Assembly (NCBI RefSeq): GCF_043290135.1
Contig: NC_134704.1
Span: forward strand, 15,778,501 to 15,842,500
Direction: 5' to 3'
DNA from: Rhipicephalus microplus
Lineage: Eukaryota; Arthropoda; Arachnida; Ixodida; Ixodidae
Length of the DNA: 64,000 nt
The notes beneath the pieces are model-generated. The model was not told the DNA's origin. It searched no databases and was given only the letters and a program-made list of their open reading frames with translations. This document shows, one piece after another, positions 49,001 to 59,106 of this stretch (position 1 is the stretch's first letter; every line of letters starts with the position of its first letter). The translations under genes and the position numbers were made by a program.

Positions 49001-51713
49001 AGCCAGCACCTCGGGGAACGACGTCTTCCCTTTCACCGCGCAGCTCCCCATACACAACTCCTGGTCATTCATTGCCTCGAAACAGGGCTCTCCAGCCTGA
49101 GCCGATGTCTTCCAGGAATGGAAGGCTTCATGATCACACAGGTACAGTACCTCTCCTTACAGTGAAGCTTCCAGCATTGCTTGAAAAATGGAGGCTGACG
49201 TCGCAGTTATTTAAGCAGAAATAACTGTTTCAAGTAACGTATAGCAAAATATAGTTCAACTTGCAGGACTATCTTGTTACGTTGCTTTGCATTAAAAAAT
49301 GGAAACAAAATATAAATGCTTTTAGCGCAGCATTGCCAAGTGTTTTGCTGGACCCTTTCTCTGTGTTGCGTTCAGATGTGTCTCTGATAGGCTTGTGCAA
49401 ATGGTAAATTTTAGGTTCGAATAGGATAGTGATGTTGATCAATTATGTTTAAATCAAATTTGAATACTATATAACACATACAGTCGAGCCTGCTTATAAT
49501 GAACCTGAGCCTGACGCGGCATTCGTTCGCTGCATCCCGAAGTTCGTAGCAAATGAAACACAGCTTTTAGAAAGTAGCGAGTGAAAACACAAAATTTTTT
49601 GCCCAGAAAAGTCTGTGATGCAGGTGTTTCGAAGAGCACAAGCGATAAGGGTGGTGTCGAGTTTCTTTCAAATGGCAGCGTGCTCTTCGCAGAGGCCCGT
49701 GGCATAAGCTGCATGAGGCACTGGCTCCAAATTTTCGTCGCTCTCGCAGTCCGATTCCTCTAAATCGCTATTGCTGCGTACCTAATTCACAATGCCCTAA
49801 ACTGTGCACGGTTCCGCGGTGTTGGCATTATCATCAGCCGTAATTAAACCATCGCAACTGATGTCCCACCCGCTTTGTCAGGTCGGAGTCGACGATGCGC
49901 TGCCGCAGAGCGCCGCCGGAGTGGTCCTGTTCGGAAGCTTCAGGCTCGGCATCAGGCCTGACGTCAACGAAGTCGGCCTCGCGAAAACAGTTTCACGGGC
50001 ATGTAGCTGTCCCCACCGCGCACGAAACATTCACCATCTCCACAGCTGATTACCAGGACGCTTGAAGTGGCAAGATGGCTGCCAGGTGGTCAACAGCTAT
50101 GAACAAGCGCTCCGCAACGCGGCACCTAACGCGCGGATAACACCCAAGCCAAACGGTCACACTATCGATGTTTTGTTGAGCGGCAGGAAAAAGCATGCAA
50201 GACCTCCTGTCCGCCATCCTGACCACACGCACACCGAGAGCGAGCAAGACGCGTACACGCAACACACATGCCAGAACGCTCGCTTCTAGTCAGAAAACAA
50301 AACTTCTGAATTCGAGTCAGCGTAGCTGGTGTCGCGGAGAGGTGGAGATGGGCGAAGGAGATGTGTCAAGAGAAGAGAGCCGATTTGCGAGAGAAGGGAA
50401 AGGAGTTGCGATATCGTGAAGAGAGGGGAGGACCTTGAAAACCAAAACACGTCCAAAAAAAAAGTGACCTTGAAAACCAAAACACGTGGGAAGGAGGCAG
50501 GTCAGGCAGGTTGCTTGAAAGGTCCGCGAAACGCGCAACTCGCACGTAGAATGCACGCACAGAGGTATAAGCATGGCTGCCTGGATCGGCACGCGCCACA
50601 GTGTTCAAAGAATCAGTGGCCGTGGTCAGAGAATCGTTTTGTTGCGCCGGCGGGTTTGCGTGGCCTTACCGACTTCGATATTTTGCGATTTGTTCCGCGG
50701 AAACTGTAATAGTCATTTTAATATTCGAAGCATACGAACATTTGCACAAGCCAACCCAAGCAAACGGACACTGCTTTTCATGCAGAATCGAATGTTTGTT
50801 CGGTATCTGCGACTCAGGAATAGACCGAAGGTTATTGGCAGAAGTTACACTGTTAAATTTGTCGCTCATAAAGTTAAGTGTTTCCAATTGCTTCAATTGA
50901 GGTAACTAGAAATTACATATTCTGGCATCCGCTGGACTGTCAAGCTGAAACTTGTTGCAGAAGCTCTCTTTCAACTTACATTTAAAAAAAGCTAATTTGA
51001 AATGAGCTCATTCAAAAACAGCTTTCACGTATTTTAATAGTAGAAATAATTCAAATCTTTCAGGTAAGTAAATGTAAATGTATATGCATTTTTTGTAAGT
51101 CTCAACTGCAGAGATTTTTTTTTACCTTTCTTTTCCAAGTATATACAGCTGTGCTTTTCTTGTCCTGTGCCTGTGCTTTCTCTTCTCTTATTTTTCAATT
51201 TTCATGAAATGCTAAAAATGCACGAAAAGCTGATTTTCCGACTAGCCCAGCTTTCTGCTTTTAGTAATGTGATTGTGCATTTGTTTGTCATTTGTACATT
51301 CCTTTGCTTTCACAATCAGACATACACTCTACACGCTTTTAGCAAATGATGCTTAGCTTATAGTCTCGCACACGTTACCTAATTGCCTTCTTAAAGTCTG
51401 CATGCTTTACTCATGTTGCCCCGAGAGTTGCATGTTTTACAATAGAAAAGCGGCTGTTTATGTCAATTGCTTCTCTGCACTTAACCTTGGCACAAGGTCA
51501 TCGGTGCAGTTTGCTTGCGTTTGTCAAACTGCTTTCCAGCTAACATTTGAGAGACCATTTCCTCTAGGTCTCTCGATGGGTGTCCACCCAGGCAGCTTGC
51601 TTCACACAGCCTCATCAGGCCTCTACGCTCATAGCTTAGCTGACTACAATGACATCGGTAGCGAGGACGATGACTTCAGTTGTTCAGAACTGGAGCGAAA
51701 CTTGCACTTGTGA
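30877..51713 (+). CDS. Dys: Dystrophin, C-terminal half (19 exons)
   Basis: Dystrophin links the actin cytoskeleton to the dystroglycan complex at the muscle and nerve cell membrane. Exons: 30877-31049, 31587-31855, 33298-33458, 34166-34300, 34952-35177, 36758-36818, 36945-37006, 37169-37243, 38590-38794, 40203-40291, 40641-40971, 41917-42028, 43324-43532, 43951-43998, 46334-46403, 46954-47069, 47663-47912, 49003-49141, 51568-51713. They total 2877 nt, and all junction phases agree. The 958 residues contain the end of a spectrin repeat (1-60), the last two repeats (60-200 and 200-315), a WW domain (about 326-352), the EF-hand-like region (about 385-575), a ZZ finger (about 582-632), a syntrophin-binding region (about 700-745) and coiled coils (about 755-860). 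The order and many segments match human dystrophin and utrophin. The gene is 5'-incomplete because of the window edge. Introns are 126-2426 nt, all GT-AG except intron 13 (GC-AG). Confidence 0.97.
31587..31855 (+). CDS. Dys: Dystrophin exon 2: penultimate spectrin repeat, first half
   Basis: Acceptor GTTTCAG, donor [24 protein letters not shown] and [20 protein letters not shown] align with the human repeat that holds the PIGGD motif. It ends in the Ser/Asp-rich SDTSDSE, which continues across the next junction. Confidence 0.95.
32030..32185 (+). repeat. TGACG-rich dispersed repeat, copy 4
   Basis: Lies in dystrophin intron 2. TTTTGCACTG, GCAACAATTCATGTGATGACG, ATTACGTCATCATGTGATGA and TTTTATGAGGCATCTAAAG give the clearest order of blocks for this family. 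Confidence 0.55.
32505..32605 (-). mobile_element. tRNA-headed SINE (second family), partial
   Basis: AAAGTGGACCAAAAGATAAC and GGGACATAACCTGCGACCTTC are the reverse of the body and B box of the copy at 32737-32940. It is truncated inside the tRNA-like head. Confidence 0.7.
32737..32940 (+). mobile_element. tRNA-headed SINE (second family)
   Basis: The tRNA-like head spans about 32757-32830, with A box TAGCTCAGTTGG (32765-32776) and B box GGTTCAGTCC (32809-32818). The tail is AGTTATCTTTTTGTCCGC, then AACATCCCCTATAATTTCTC and TTAGTTCTCATTAATATTG. The 5' flank GTGGACGGGCGGATAGCCGC is shared with the copy at 59107. It lies in intron 2. Confidence 0.85.
33298..33458 (+). CDS. Dys: Dystrophin exon 3: penultimate spectrin repeat, second half
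   Basis: Acceptor TTTTTGCAG, donor GTAAGA. It begins with an acidic linker ([15 protein letters not shown]), then the helix [18 protein letters not shown]. The last codon is complete. Confidence 0.95.
34166..34300 (+). CDS. Dys: Dystrophin exon 4: last spectrin repeat, helix A
   Basis: Acceptor GCTCACAG, donor GTGAGT; exactly 45 codons in phase 0. [15 protein letters not shown] and [17 protein letters not shown] align with the start of the final human repeat. Confidence 0.95.
34952..35177 (+). CDS. Dys: Dystrophin exon 5: last spectrin repeat, helices B-C
   Basis: Acceptor TGAATGCAG, donor [23 protein letters not shown] and [18 protein letters not shown] match the conserved end of the rod. 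A short Gln run (QQQQ) follows before the WW domain. Confidence 0.97.
35978..36160. mobile_element. Probable pogo-like MITE remnant
   Basis: Lies in dystrophin intron 5. TACACTCAAACCTCATTATA starts a block with repeated TTATAAC/TTATATC words. It resembles the terminus at 49481 (ACAGTCGAGCCTGCTTATAA). A similar start, TACAGTGAAATCTCGATACA, is at about 36325. Ends and target duplications were not resolved. Confidence 0.35.
36758..36818 (+). CDS. Dys: Dystrophin exon 6: WW domain, first part
   Basis: Acceptor CATTCTAG, donor GTAAGG. It encodes [19 protein letters not shown], with the first WW tryptophan and the aromatic pair YY that form the beta-dystroglycan PPxY pocket. Confidence 0.97.
36945..37006 (+). 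CDS. Dys: Dystrophin exon 7: WW domain, second part
   Basis: Acceptor ATTTTCAG, donor [26 protein letters not shown] carries the second WW tryptophan and the WDHP motif. The 126-nt intron before it is the shortest in the set. Confidence 0.97.
37169..37243 (+). CDS. Dys: Dystrophin exon 8: start of EF-hand region
   Basis: Acceptor TTTTCCAG, donor [26 protein letters not shown] matches the human segment beginning the first EF-hand-like domain. Confidence 0.97.
38590..38794 (+). CDS. Dys: Dystrophin exon 9: EF-hand-like domain 1
   Basis: Acceptor TCATTCTAG, donor GTGAGC. The segments [20 protein letters not shown] and [18 protein letters not shown] are strongly conserved with human. Confidence 0.98.
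40203..40291 (+). CDS. Dys: Dystrophin exon 10: EF-hand region
   Basis: Acceptor TTTTTTGCAG, donor [26 protein letters not shown] and NLEDKFR match the conserved linker between the two EF-hand-like domains. Confidence 0.97.
40641..40971 (+). CDS. Dys: Dystrophin exon 11: EF-hand domain 2 and ZZ start
   Basis: Acceptor GTTTTTGCAG, donor GTAGGC. It is the longest exon here (331 nt). The segments [34 protein letters not shown] and [20 protein letters not shown] are near-identical to vertebrate dystrophin. CNGC at the end is the first ZZ zinc pair. Confidence 0.98.
41917..42028 (+). CDS. Dys: Dystrophin exon 12: ZZ zinc finger
   Basis: Acceptor TGTTCTAG, donor [26 protein letters not shown] holds two CxxC pairs, followed by HKVTHP with the two histidines. 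With CNGC from exon 11 this is a complete ZZ metal set for binding beta-dystroglycan next to WW. The last codon is complete. Confidence 0.98.
43324..43532 (+). CDS. Dys: Dystrophin exon 13: post-ZZ conserved block
   Basis: Acceptor [27 protein letters not shown] and [17 protein letters not shown] match vertebrate dystrophin. The frame stays open past 43532, but matching phase to exon 14 puts the end at ACAG|GCACGT, a GC donor. The only nearby GT donors (about 43537 and 43554) would put exon 14 into a frame with an immediate stop. Confidence 0.9.
43951..43998 (+). CDS. Dys: Dystrophin exon 14: 48-nt cassette-like exon
   Basis: Acceptor GGTTTATAG, donor GTAAGT. It encodes [15 protein letters not shown] within the syntrophin-binding region. 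Length is a multiple of three and both flanking junctions have the same phase, so skipping it keeps the frame. Confidence 0.85.
44040..45030. other. Unassigned insert-like DNA in intron 14
   Basis: This block is more GC-rich than the surrounding intron. A short repeat of CAGTGCAAAAGC (three to four copies, 44055-44113) lies at its left. A 136-codon + frame ends at 44312 and an 81-codon frame opposes it; neither has a domain I recognise. Probably part of a transposable element. Confidence 0.3.
45165..45380 (-). mobile_element. Diverged Ruka-related SINE
   Basis: Lies in dystrophin intron 14. TGGAGTCTTACGAGCCAAAA, TTGAATTGTGACCACGTAGG, AAGTACATGTGTTAACTGTG and GGCAGGAATCAAACGAGTGG follow the block order of the TTTACGTGCCAAAAC-tail SINE (compare 28163) with many substitutions, so it is an old copy. 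Confidence 0.6.
45653..45748. repeat. Foldback element with 40-bp arms
   Basis: The left arm AGCTTACGGCGCGAAAAAAA...GGACAAGCGC (45653-45692) and right arm GCGCTTGTCC...CGCGCCATAAGCT (45709-45748) are near-complementary around a 16-nt loop. A degenerate extra left arm (GTAGCTTATAGTGCGAAATA) lies just before it. Intron 14. Confidence 0.8.
46334..46403 (+). CDS. Dys: Dystrophin exon 15: syntrophin-binding region end
   Basis: Acceptor TACTTTTTAG, donor [26 protein letters not shown] aligns with the human DDEHLLIQHYCQSL block. Confidence 0.95.
46954..47069 (+). CDS. Dys: Dystrophin exon 16: coiled coil 1
   Basis: Acceptor CATGCACAG, donor GTTTGC (weak). [20 protein letters not shown] is followed by [13 protein letters not shown], the heptad-rich segment that pairs with dystrobrevin. 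Confidence 0.95.
47663..47912 (+). CDS. Dys: Dystrophin exon 17: coiled coils 1-2
   Basis: Acceptor CATCTTCCAG, donor [19 protein letters not shown], then [20 protein letters not shown] and [20 protein letters not shown] match the most conserved C-terminal part of dystrophins. Confidence 0.97.
49003..49141 (+). CDS. Dys: Dystrophin exon 18: Ser/Pro-rich tail
   Basis: Acceptor CTCAATGCAG, donor [26 protein letters not shown] is low-complexity and not conserved with vertebrates in detail. Phase continuity with exons 17 and 19 supports it. Confidence 0.85.
49481..50330 (-). mobile_element. Probable Tigger/pogo-like DNA transposon remnant
   Basis: Lies in the last dystrophin intron. The left end TACAGTCGAGCCTGCTTATA has a TA before CAG, as in Tc1/mariner-pogo insertions. 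On the minus strand at 49838-49980 an acidic frame ([20 protein letters not shown], then [16 protein letters not shown]) resembles the acidic C-terminal part of pogo/Tigger transposases. A second short frame at about 49660-49760 contains [20 protein letters not shown]. The catalytic domain and the opposite terminal repeat were not found. The right limit is uncertain. Confidence 0.4.
51568..51713 (+). CDS. Dys: Dystrophin exon 19: C-terminus and stop
   Basis: Acceptor TTTCCTCTAG. It reads [18 protein letters not shown] and ends in an acidic tail, [20 protein letters not shown], with TGA at 51711-51713. The end differs from the vertebrate C-terminus. Confidence 0.88.
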
Positions 51714-54700
51714 TGAAGCTGCTTCATTAGGGTCTCATTTTCTCCACAAATTGTGTTCTGTGCCACCTACGACATTGTAGAAACTGAATTTCTTTTTAAG
51801 TACTATTTCAATGTGTATTTATGTCACATTCCAAGTGCACTATAAAGTTATCTTGGGTTCACTTTTGCCTTCTTGGTGGGTATCTTGTGATGCACTTTGT
51901 CTAGGTATCATTTAATAGAGTGCAGGTTTTTTTCGTTGTCGACAGGGCTTGACCCAAAAAGTAGCGTTGCGATTTTGTGCACAACTGATGAATATGATCC
52001 TTCTTGGAAATATGTCAAGCCAGACAGGTTAATATTTTTTTTCCTCATCACTGTAGTTAAATAGCATCTCTGTTGTCATGAAACAAGAATTTAGAACCTT
52101 GTGCTTTCCCTGGTAATTTTTCAGTAGCAGGCATTTAGTGTCCCATCACAAGGATAAAATTAGGCTCAGTCGTAAGATAAGTATTATGATACTTCAGACA
52201 TTTAAAACAATAGATTGATTCTTTTGGGCAAGGCTGAGTTAACAGATGTCTGAATAAGTTATAATTAAGTTATCAACTCTGAATTGGTGTTGTAATAGGA
52301 CTTTTGTGTGTGCGAGCTTGGAAGGACTCCTCATTTAATTTCTTTACTTGAATTACTAGTAATCATTCAAAACAAATAGGCAAGCTTTAAAAGTGCCATA
52401 GCTGATGAAGCATTACTATACGTGACTAGTGCAGAAGCTATTGTGCACAATCAAAGATTGCAAACTGGCTATTGTCTTATCTGGGATGTCAAAGAAAAAT
52501 TGATTTGTCCTTGCAGGAAGCACAGTCAAATTTTAGTTTTCAACTTATACATTAAAATTAGTAAAGGTACCTTGAAGGCATGCCATTTCAAAGTTCCGTG
52601 CTATGTAGTAAAATAATCCACTTGCCAAATATTTATCTTCAAGTTGAGTGCCTTACTGTGCATTTTAGTTGAGCTCTGTCATTGTCTCGAATGTGTACCG
52701 TGCATGCTGTAGTCAATTTGCACAATACTTGGTTCACTGGCAGGCGTTGATTGTTATTACGAGTGTTGACAAGGATGGCAAATGCTTGAAAGCTACGTGC
52801 TACGAAAAATTATTAGGTGTTAGACTTGCAAGAACATTCGTTCGTGCTTTCCTGCAAAGTGTAGCAAAAATATTTTTAAAAAGTCCTCTTTGCATTATGC
52901 AAGTTTTCATGAGCAGTGCCCTTCTCAAGAACATCTTGAACTTGACAGTATCTGGGATGGAAATTTAGCATTACGAATGAATTCTTATTGTCACTAGCCT
53001 ATTAGTGCATATTTTTCATCATTTATACTAATTCAAATGCAGAAAAATGCTGTTTCATGTCACAGGACACTCAAGTGATGTTTACTGTCTTTGCAGAGTA
53101 CATACTGCCCTATATATTGATGATACAAATAGATCTTTTTGCATTTTTGCTTTAGGTTTCACATATAGTTAACGCATGCAGTTTTTTGTATTGCCCAGAA
53201 GCAAGTGTTCAGTGTAAGTGTGTGCAACCATTCCAACAGAATGCAGGGTGCATCAGTGAGAAACTAACTTGCCAGAGTTACTATTGTTTCAATTTAGCTG
53301 CTCACATTTAGACTGGGGGTATGCATGGCTGATAACAACCGCTGTCTGAAAACTTGCGAGCCTTCAGAAGCATGTGCAGTGATTGCTGCAATTGTAAATA
53401 CAGTTTGAAATTTCTTGAGCTTTTCCTCCTATTTTTTTTATTCCAATATGCCTGCCCCTCTTGTTCTTAACTTCAAAGCCTTTCATAGCATGCAGCACAT
53501 TGTAGTAGTAGCTTAAGAATCACTAGCCACGTTTTGCGCCTTTCCCAATGTGTTTCCTATGTATTCTAATATTTCCTATGTATGTCAGAAAAGGAGGGGA
53601 CACTGCTCTTAAGGCTCCACGTATTGCAATAATTCAGCCTAAGTATAGAATTTCTTTCTATTCGGGTTCTCACAGGTTCACTGTGAAATGTGACATTTTT
53701 GTACCTTTGTACATCTTTCGCATGTGCCATATGATACTGTGTACCAGTGGTGAGTGAATGTCTATACATACCTAGAACATTGACGGCTCAAACTGGTCAA
53801 ATAGGGAAGCAATGTTGAATGTCTGTAGGACTGAGTGTGCTGTGGAGCTGCAAGCAGTGTTGAATTGCAAATGCAGCTTAGCTGCGAATGTAGTATGTCA
53901 GAAAGGGCGTCTGTGTGTGCAAAGGGGCAACTGTGTTGCGTGTAGAAGCTTCATTAGTATGTTGGTGATGCGACTTTTGCCTCAAATCTGCATTCATTTC
54001 TTTTTTCTTTCTGTGAATGGATAGTTTCTTGATAACTTAAACTCAGCTTCAGAAGGGCAGAATATCTAATTTACAGTTCATCTTGCTGCTAGAGATTCAG
54101 TTGCATACGGTACTGTGAAGTTTCCTAAAATAATCAAGAACTTCTTCCTTAAATTGTTTTTTACTCAGTGAGTGCTTCTATTGATTTTACCTTTTTCATC
54201 TTTTCCCCATATTGTTTTCATAAATTTATGGTAATTTTTTCTAGTGTTGCATTTGTAGTACAAATACAAGTACAATTCCTTTCAATACCTTCTGCAACCT
54301 TCTCAAATTTTCGTGCATTGTAATTTCTCATTGCTAAATAGGAATCGTATACTTTTTTCTGGACATCATAATGTTTAGATGGTCTACAGGCAGTTACAAC
54401 TTTAAGTCAGTGGCATTGCCTCCTCAAAGGCGGATGTACACAAGTCTGCGCCACTGAGCATGTACTCTAAACTGACGTCATGAGCCGGATGACCGTTGAG
54501 TTATTTCTTTAGTCGCTGAGGTGATCGGCTGCCGCACTTAAGTCATCTGGGCGGGTTCTTCCTTGACTTGAATTATATCAAACTGTAGTTCTTTGGTCTG
54601 TCTTTATTTCAAGCGTTTGGATAGGTTTCTAATTCATTTTTTTTTTTATGTGTCATCTGATGTTTTGCTTCATCTTCTTTTTCTAGTACTTTGCATATGT

Positions 54701-56940
54701 TAAGTCACCATTTTCTTATGTTTATTTTGCATGTTTCTTTTTTATTTCTGATTTAAGGTCAGCCAGATGAGAACGGAATTCAGTTGAGCCCCGTTGAAAA
54801 ATGACCGCCACGGCAGTCCTAGCATTGCTGTTGTTCAAGCTCTCCTTGTGTACAGGATCATGAGCTGTCACCATCGCCTTCACATATGCCTGCCATACCG
54901 CCTTTTGTTCGGTAGATTTTTTTCGTTTGTTTATTTTAATGCGTGGCAAGCATTGCTGCCTGGCTCGATTCCATACATTCTCATCGTTCACTGCCTGCAA
55001 AAAAAAAATGTGAGCATTTACTGCAGTCGCTTTCCTATGACGAGTTGTAAGCTGGCGTTGATTGCATTGAAAGAGGTGTGGCAATGAGAGAGCATAGGGA
55101 CATTGGGAGAAAGGGAACTGACGAAAGGGACAATGTACTGTGTGCATTTGTTAACCTGGGAGCATTGTCTTGTTTTTGTTACAGCTGCTTACTGTTCAGT
55201 TAAGCAGGAAAGCTTCTATATATGGTGCATTCGCTGTTGAAGGTGAGAACTAAGCTTAACAGCAACATAGAGGCATGTTGGAAAGGGTTGTGAAACCACA
55301 AAAGTCCCTGTGACACCTGAAAAGAGCAGCTGTATTCATTTCAGTAGAGATTGTTTACATACTTTTTATACCTTCCGAAACTGCTGTTGGTAATGTACAT
55401 GTAGCACACCTTAGTCTAATGTTAGTTTCTATGCTAACCACTATACCACTGATAGCTTGTTTTACATTTATTTTTGTATTGCTTTAATTGGCACGCAGTG
55501 AAATAACCGATTTACTCTGAAAGTTGCAATAAGTAGCTTTTGTTATATTAGGAACCTCTGCTGTAGCCTACTTTATATAGCTGGGGCAGTCAAGAACTCG
55601 TTATCTAATATATTTCTGTTTTGCAACAGTATTGAACCTTGTGTAAATCCTTGCTGCATATTGAGTGTTCTCGTTCTTTTTTCTCTTCTTGTTTGGGTAG
55701 AGCTGCACAGAAATTTACTCTCTAGCGCTGTACTAGTTTTACCGGTGGTGGAAATCGGTCAACCATTAAGACAAGTTTTTCAGTTCAGCAACTGAGAAAC
55801 GTTAGTGCAGCTTGACGAGTTGAATGCTGAACATTTTTAATCCTGTGTGGTGCGAAATCATTAATGCACATCAACTCCAGATGCTTCTAACCACTCACCT
55901 GTTTTGTTCTGCCACAGTATTACTGCTTTTTTTGTTTCTCTGTCTATTCAGTTTTTATAAAAGCCATACACTTATTTTTTACTTTATGTGGAATTGATCT
56001 TCTTGGACATGGCAGCTTCTTATTTCTACAATAATGAATGCAACTAGACACTTTGGTCAGTGTAAGGCTGCTAAGAAGTCATATCATTTTATTTAGCTGA
56101 GTGGAAGGGTGAACACAAATTCATACTTCCAGATCGATGGAGAAACTTAACATTTTATCCATGGCATGTGGCCGCGCCATATATTTGCTTTTTATATAGT
56201 GATGCAGCTATACATATCACAGTGTTCTTTATGCCATTTGTTAATTCAGAACATGAAGCATTGCTGAACAGATCAGAGTATGCAGACATCTACCCCTAAC
56301 GCACGTTTACTGGCATGTATGGTAAACCACATAGCTTCTCTTCAGGTTCGTAAGATATTGCATATTCCAATTAGCCCTTGTCTAACTGGTGTGCTCTTTG
56401 GGGCCTTGTACAGTGATTGCAATGCACCAGTGTGCATTGAACGGGTCTTTGTAAGCCACTTGGCATGACAGTTGATCCCATCAGTGTTTTTCATAGATGT
56501 CTCATCTCAAGGTTGACCCAAGTGTGACCGAGGTGTAGGAACTTCAATTTCGTATGTATGCTCTGGAAGTTCTTCAAAAGGTGTGTACTCTTGTTAAATT
56601 TTCTCTTCTGACTGCACCAGGACCGCAAAATGTTGTGCTCTCTCAAGTCGGCAAGTGAATGAAGTGCGCAGTCATAAAACATTGCACCTGTGGTGTTCGC
56701 GTGGATCGTTGGACTGAACAGAAATGTGATGAGTGGTCATATTAGCATTACTGTGCATATCAGACTTCCATTTCTCGTGAGCCATTGTCATTTTTCAGCT
56801 GCATTGTTGAAACAATTCCTGTACTGTCTTTTGTTTCTTTCAAACTTCCATTGTACAACTTGGCGGATGTGTTGATCATGTGCGAGTGCTTTATATGATG
56901 ATGAAAAGAAATAAATGATGCAGTTAGGTGACCTGATGCA
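51714..56940 (+). other. Dys: Probable dystrophin 3' UTR
   Basis: AT-rich, largely repeat-free DNA after the stop codon. By eye the first AATAAA after the stop is at 56910-56915, with a GT/T-rich stretch (TATGTTGTCTTCTCT) 27-42 nt later. An ATTAAA at about 52551 could give a shorter form. The extent is inference; no other gene was found here. Confidence 0.4.
56910..56915 (+). terminator. Dys: Candidate poly(A) signal
   Basis: AATAAA followed within about 30 nt by a GT/T-rich downstream element. It is the best placed signal after the dystrophin stop codon, and another AATAAA is at 58601-58606. Confidence 0.4.
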
Positions 56941-57576
56941 GTATGTTGTCTTCTCTATTCATTACATTGGTAAATAAGAAAATTTAAATGACATGTGCCA
57001 TATCAAGGATATGCTACCTGCAACAGCTCTGCAGTATGTACCACTTGTTGTATATAGGTAGAGTGTACATTCATGCAGGTGCAATTAAAAATGTTTACTT
57101 ATGCAATATTTCTGTGAATGTGCAGAGTGACTTTTTTTGCTTTCTTTAAATGTATAAATACATATAGCACAAGTTTAGTGCTCGGTACTAGAAATTGTGA
57201 ATGGTCGAACGTAAATTCTCTGTTGCTACATATTCCAAGCACCGAGGTAAGATTTGGTTGCTGTATATTACATAAAAATTATTCACATTTTGAGAATCTG
57301 CTTAGTTTCTGCAATTATGAAATAACTTGATGCTGATGGCACAAAAAAGCTGCATAATGCACCAGAATGTGTTAAGCAAAAAAGACAAGCTCCTGCTCTT
57401 CTTTTCTCTAACTACACACATATTTCCTGCTTCTCTCCTTCCTTCAGTCACTCTACTTTTTCATTGCACATACATTGATTCACTGAACAGTGAGACGTAA
57501 CTAAGTATTACATAATTGTCTTATGGATTAATAGAAAGAAGGAATTTTCAAGGGCTCATTTGTTTGACACAAGCTC

Positions 57577-57900
57577 AATGTAAACCAGCAGGTAATGAAG
57601 CCAAGGCAGGTATAGGGAAAGTTAATTGTACTGTTTTATTGTTCACTTTTGTAATTATTATGATATAGATGTGAAGAAAAATAAAGTGGACAAAAAAGAC
57701 AATCGGCCTCTGGCAGAGACCGCACCTGTGACGGATCCGAAGGTCGTAGGTGCTGTCGCCTCTGCCAGTGGCAGATTGTCTTTTTTGTACAATCTATTTT
57801 TCTTCTCATCTATATCATAATGATTACTATAGTAACCCTAAAACAGTACAATTAACTTTTCCTATTCCTTCCTTAGCTTCATTATCTGCTGGTTTACATT
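57577..57900. repeat. Long palindrome built from SINE tails
   Basis: Arms of about 150 nt are near-complementary. AATGTAAACCAGCAGGTAAT at the left pairs with ATTATCTGCTGGTTTACATT at the right, and the inner parts pair through GTGGACAAAAAAGACAATC and GATTGTCTTTTTTGTACAAT. The arms match the body and tail of the second SINE family (compare 32737 and 59107) in opposite orientations around the B-box segment. Confidence 0.85.
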
Positions 57901-59106
57901 AAAAGCTCCTCACAGTTACCTAATGGAGTCGTGCTGCAGCGCTGCGGTACGCATCGGAAGGCCAGAAAGTAGGAATTCAAGAATAGCATCATTTTCATAA
58001 ATGAAAGACTGACTGAAGACTGATCTGGTGAGTAGCATTCTCTTCTAGAGTAGTTCAGGCTAGAGCAGCGTTTAGAATGGCATTTTTGCTATGTTAACAT
58101 AGCATTGTTATATCCACACTCAAATTTGGGGACAGGTACAGTTATATCAAATATAAATAATGCGCGGGCCTTCATACACATACCTGTGCATTGTTCTGGG
58201 GTTGCGCCATCCTTTGAAAGAGCGGATTCATTAGCAGTGCAATACACTCGATATTACTGTTAGGCAATTACTGCAAATCGCAAGTTGGCAGTGTACCCTA
58301 CTGTCTTGCAGTTGTGAACTTGACTTATTCATATCGGCCTTAATGCCTGCCACTGTTGTGACTGTCCCGGATATGAAATTTTGATCCTGATTAAGCTTTG
58401 CACACAGCGACCTAAAAATGAAACTTGTGCAACCTCGACACTCAAACATTTTTCTGTATAGGTAGACAGATTATTAAAAACATTGTTGATCACACTAAAA
58501 TTAATTTATGTGCATATGTGAGAACAAATATACCCAACCTCATGCGTTTAATGTGAAACAGTGATACTACCATGCGTCACCATTTTTCAAAATGTACTGC
58601 AATAAATATTTTCCAGAATGTACATTGTGCTAAAAAAATATGAGGAACAAGTGTAATGAATTGAGAAACAAAATGGCCTCGGACAGCTTTGGTGGCAAAA
58701 GCGACAGATCTTTTGGAGATCGCTGCCATAAAACAGTGCCTGAGTGTGCCCATTGGTTTACAAAAACTTTCTAGTCTACCACTAAATGCTCACTAATGAC
58801 ACAAACGAGACTTTTCTATAAACGAAGGAATGTGTGAATTTCAGGCTCGTGTTGTGTCTAACAAAGAAAAACAAGCCCTAAATTTACTCTTTCATTAATT
58901 TATAGTGAGGTTCTCATTTTTGCAAACTTGATGCCTTGAGGTGGTACATGAGGCATTATGCAAGGGATTATTGGTCAGCTGCCATCTCGATATAAGGTCA
59001 CGTACTGCGTGACTACAAACAGGCAAAAAAAAAAATTGTTCCACACTTGCTGTAATGGCAGCAGTTGGCACTGACTGGCACCATGTTTAAGTGCACATAG
59101 TATATA
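57901..59106. other. No gene recognised
   Basis: AT-rich intergenic DNA. AACAAAGAAAAACAAGCCCT at about 58860 matches the extension beyond the SINE tail at 32945 (AACAAAGGAAACAAGCCCTT), so a tail fragment of that repeat family is present. Confidence 0.5.
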
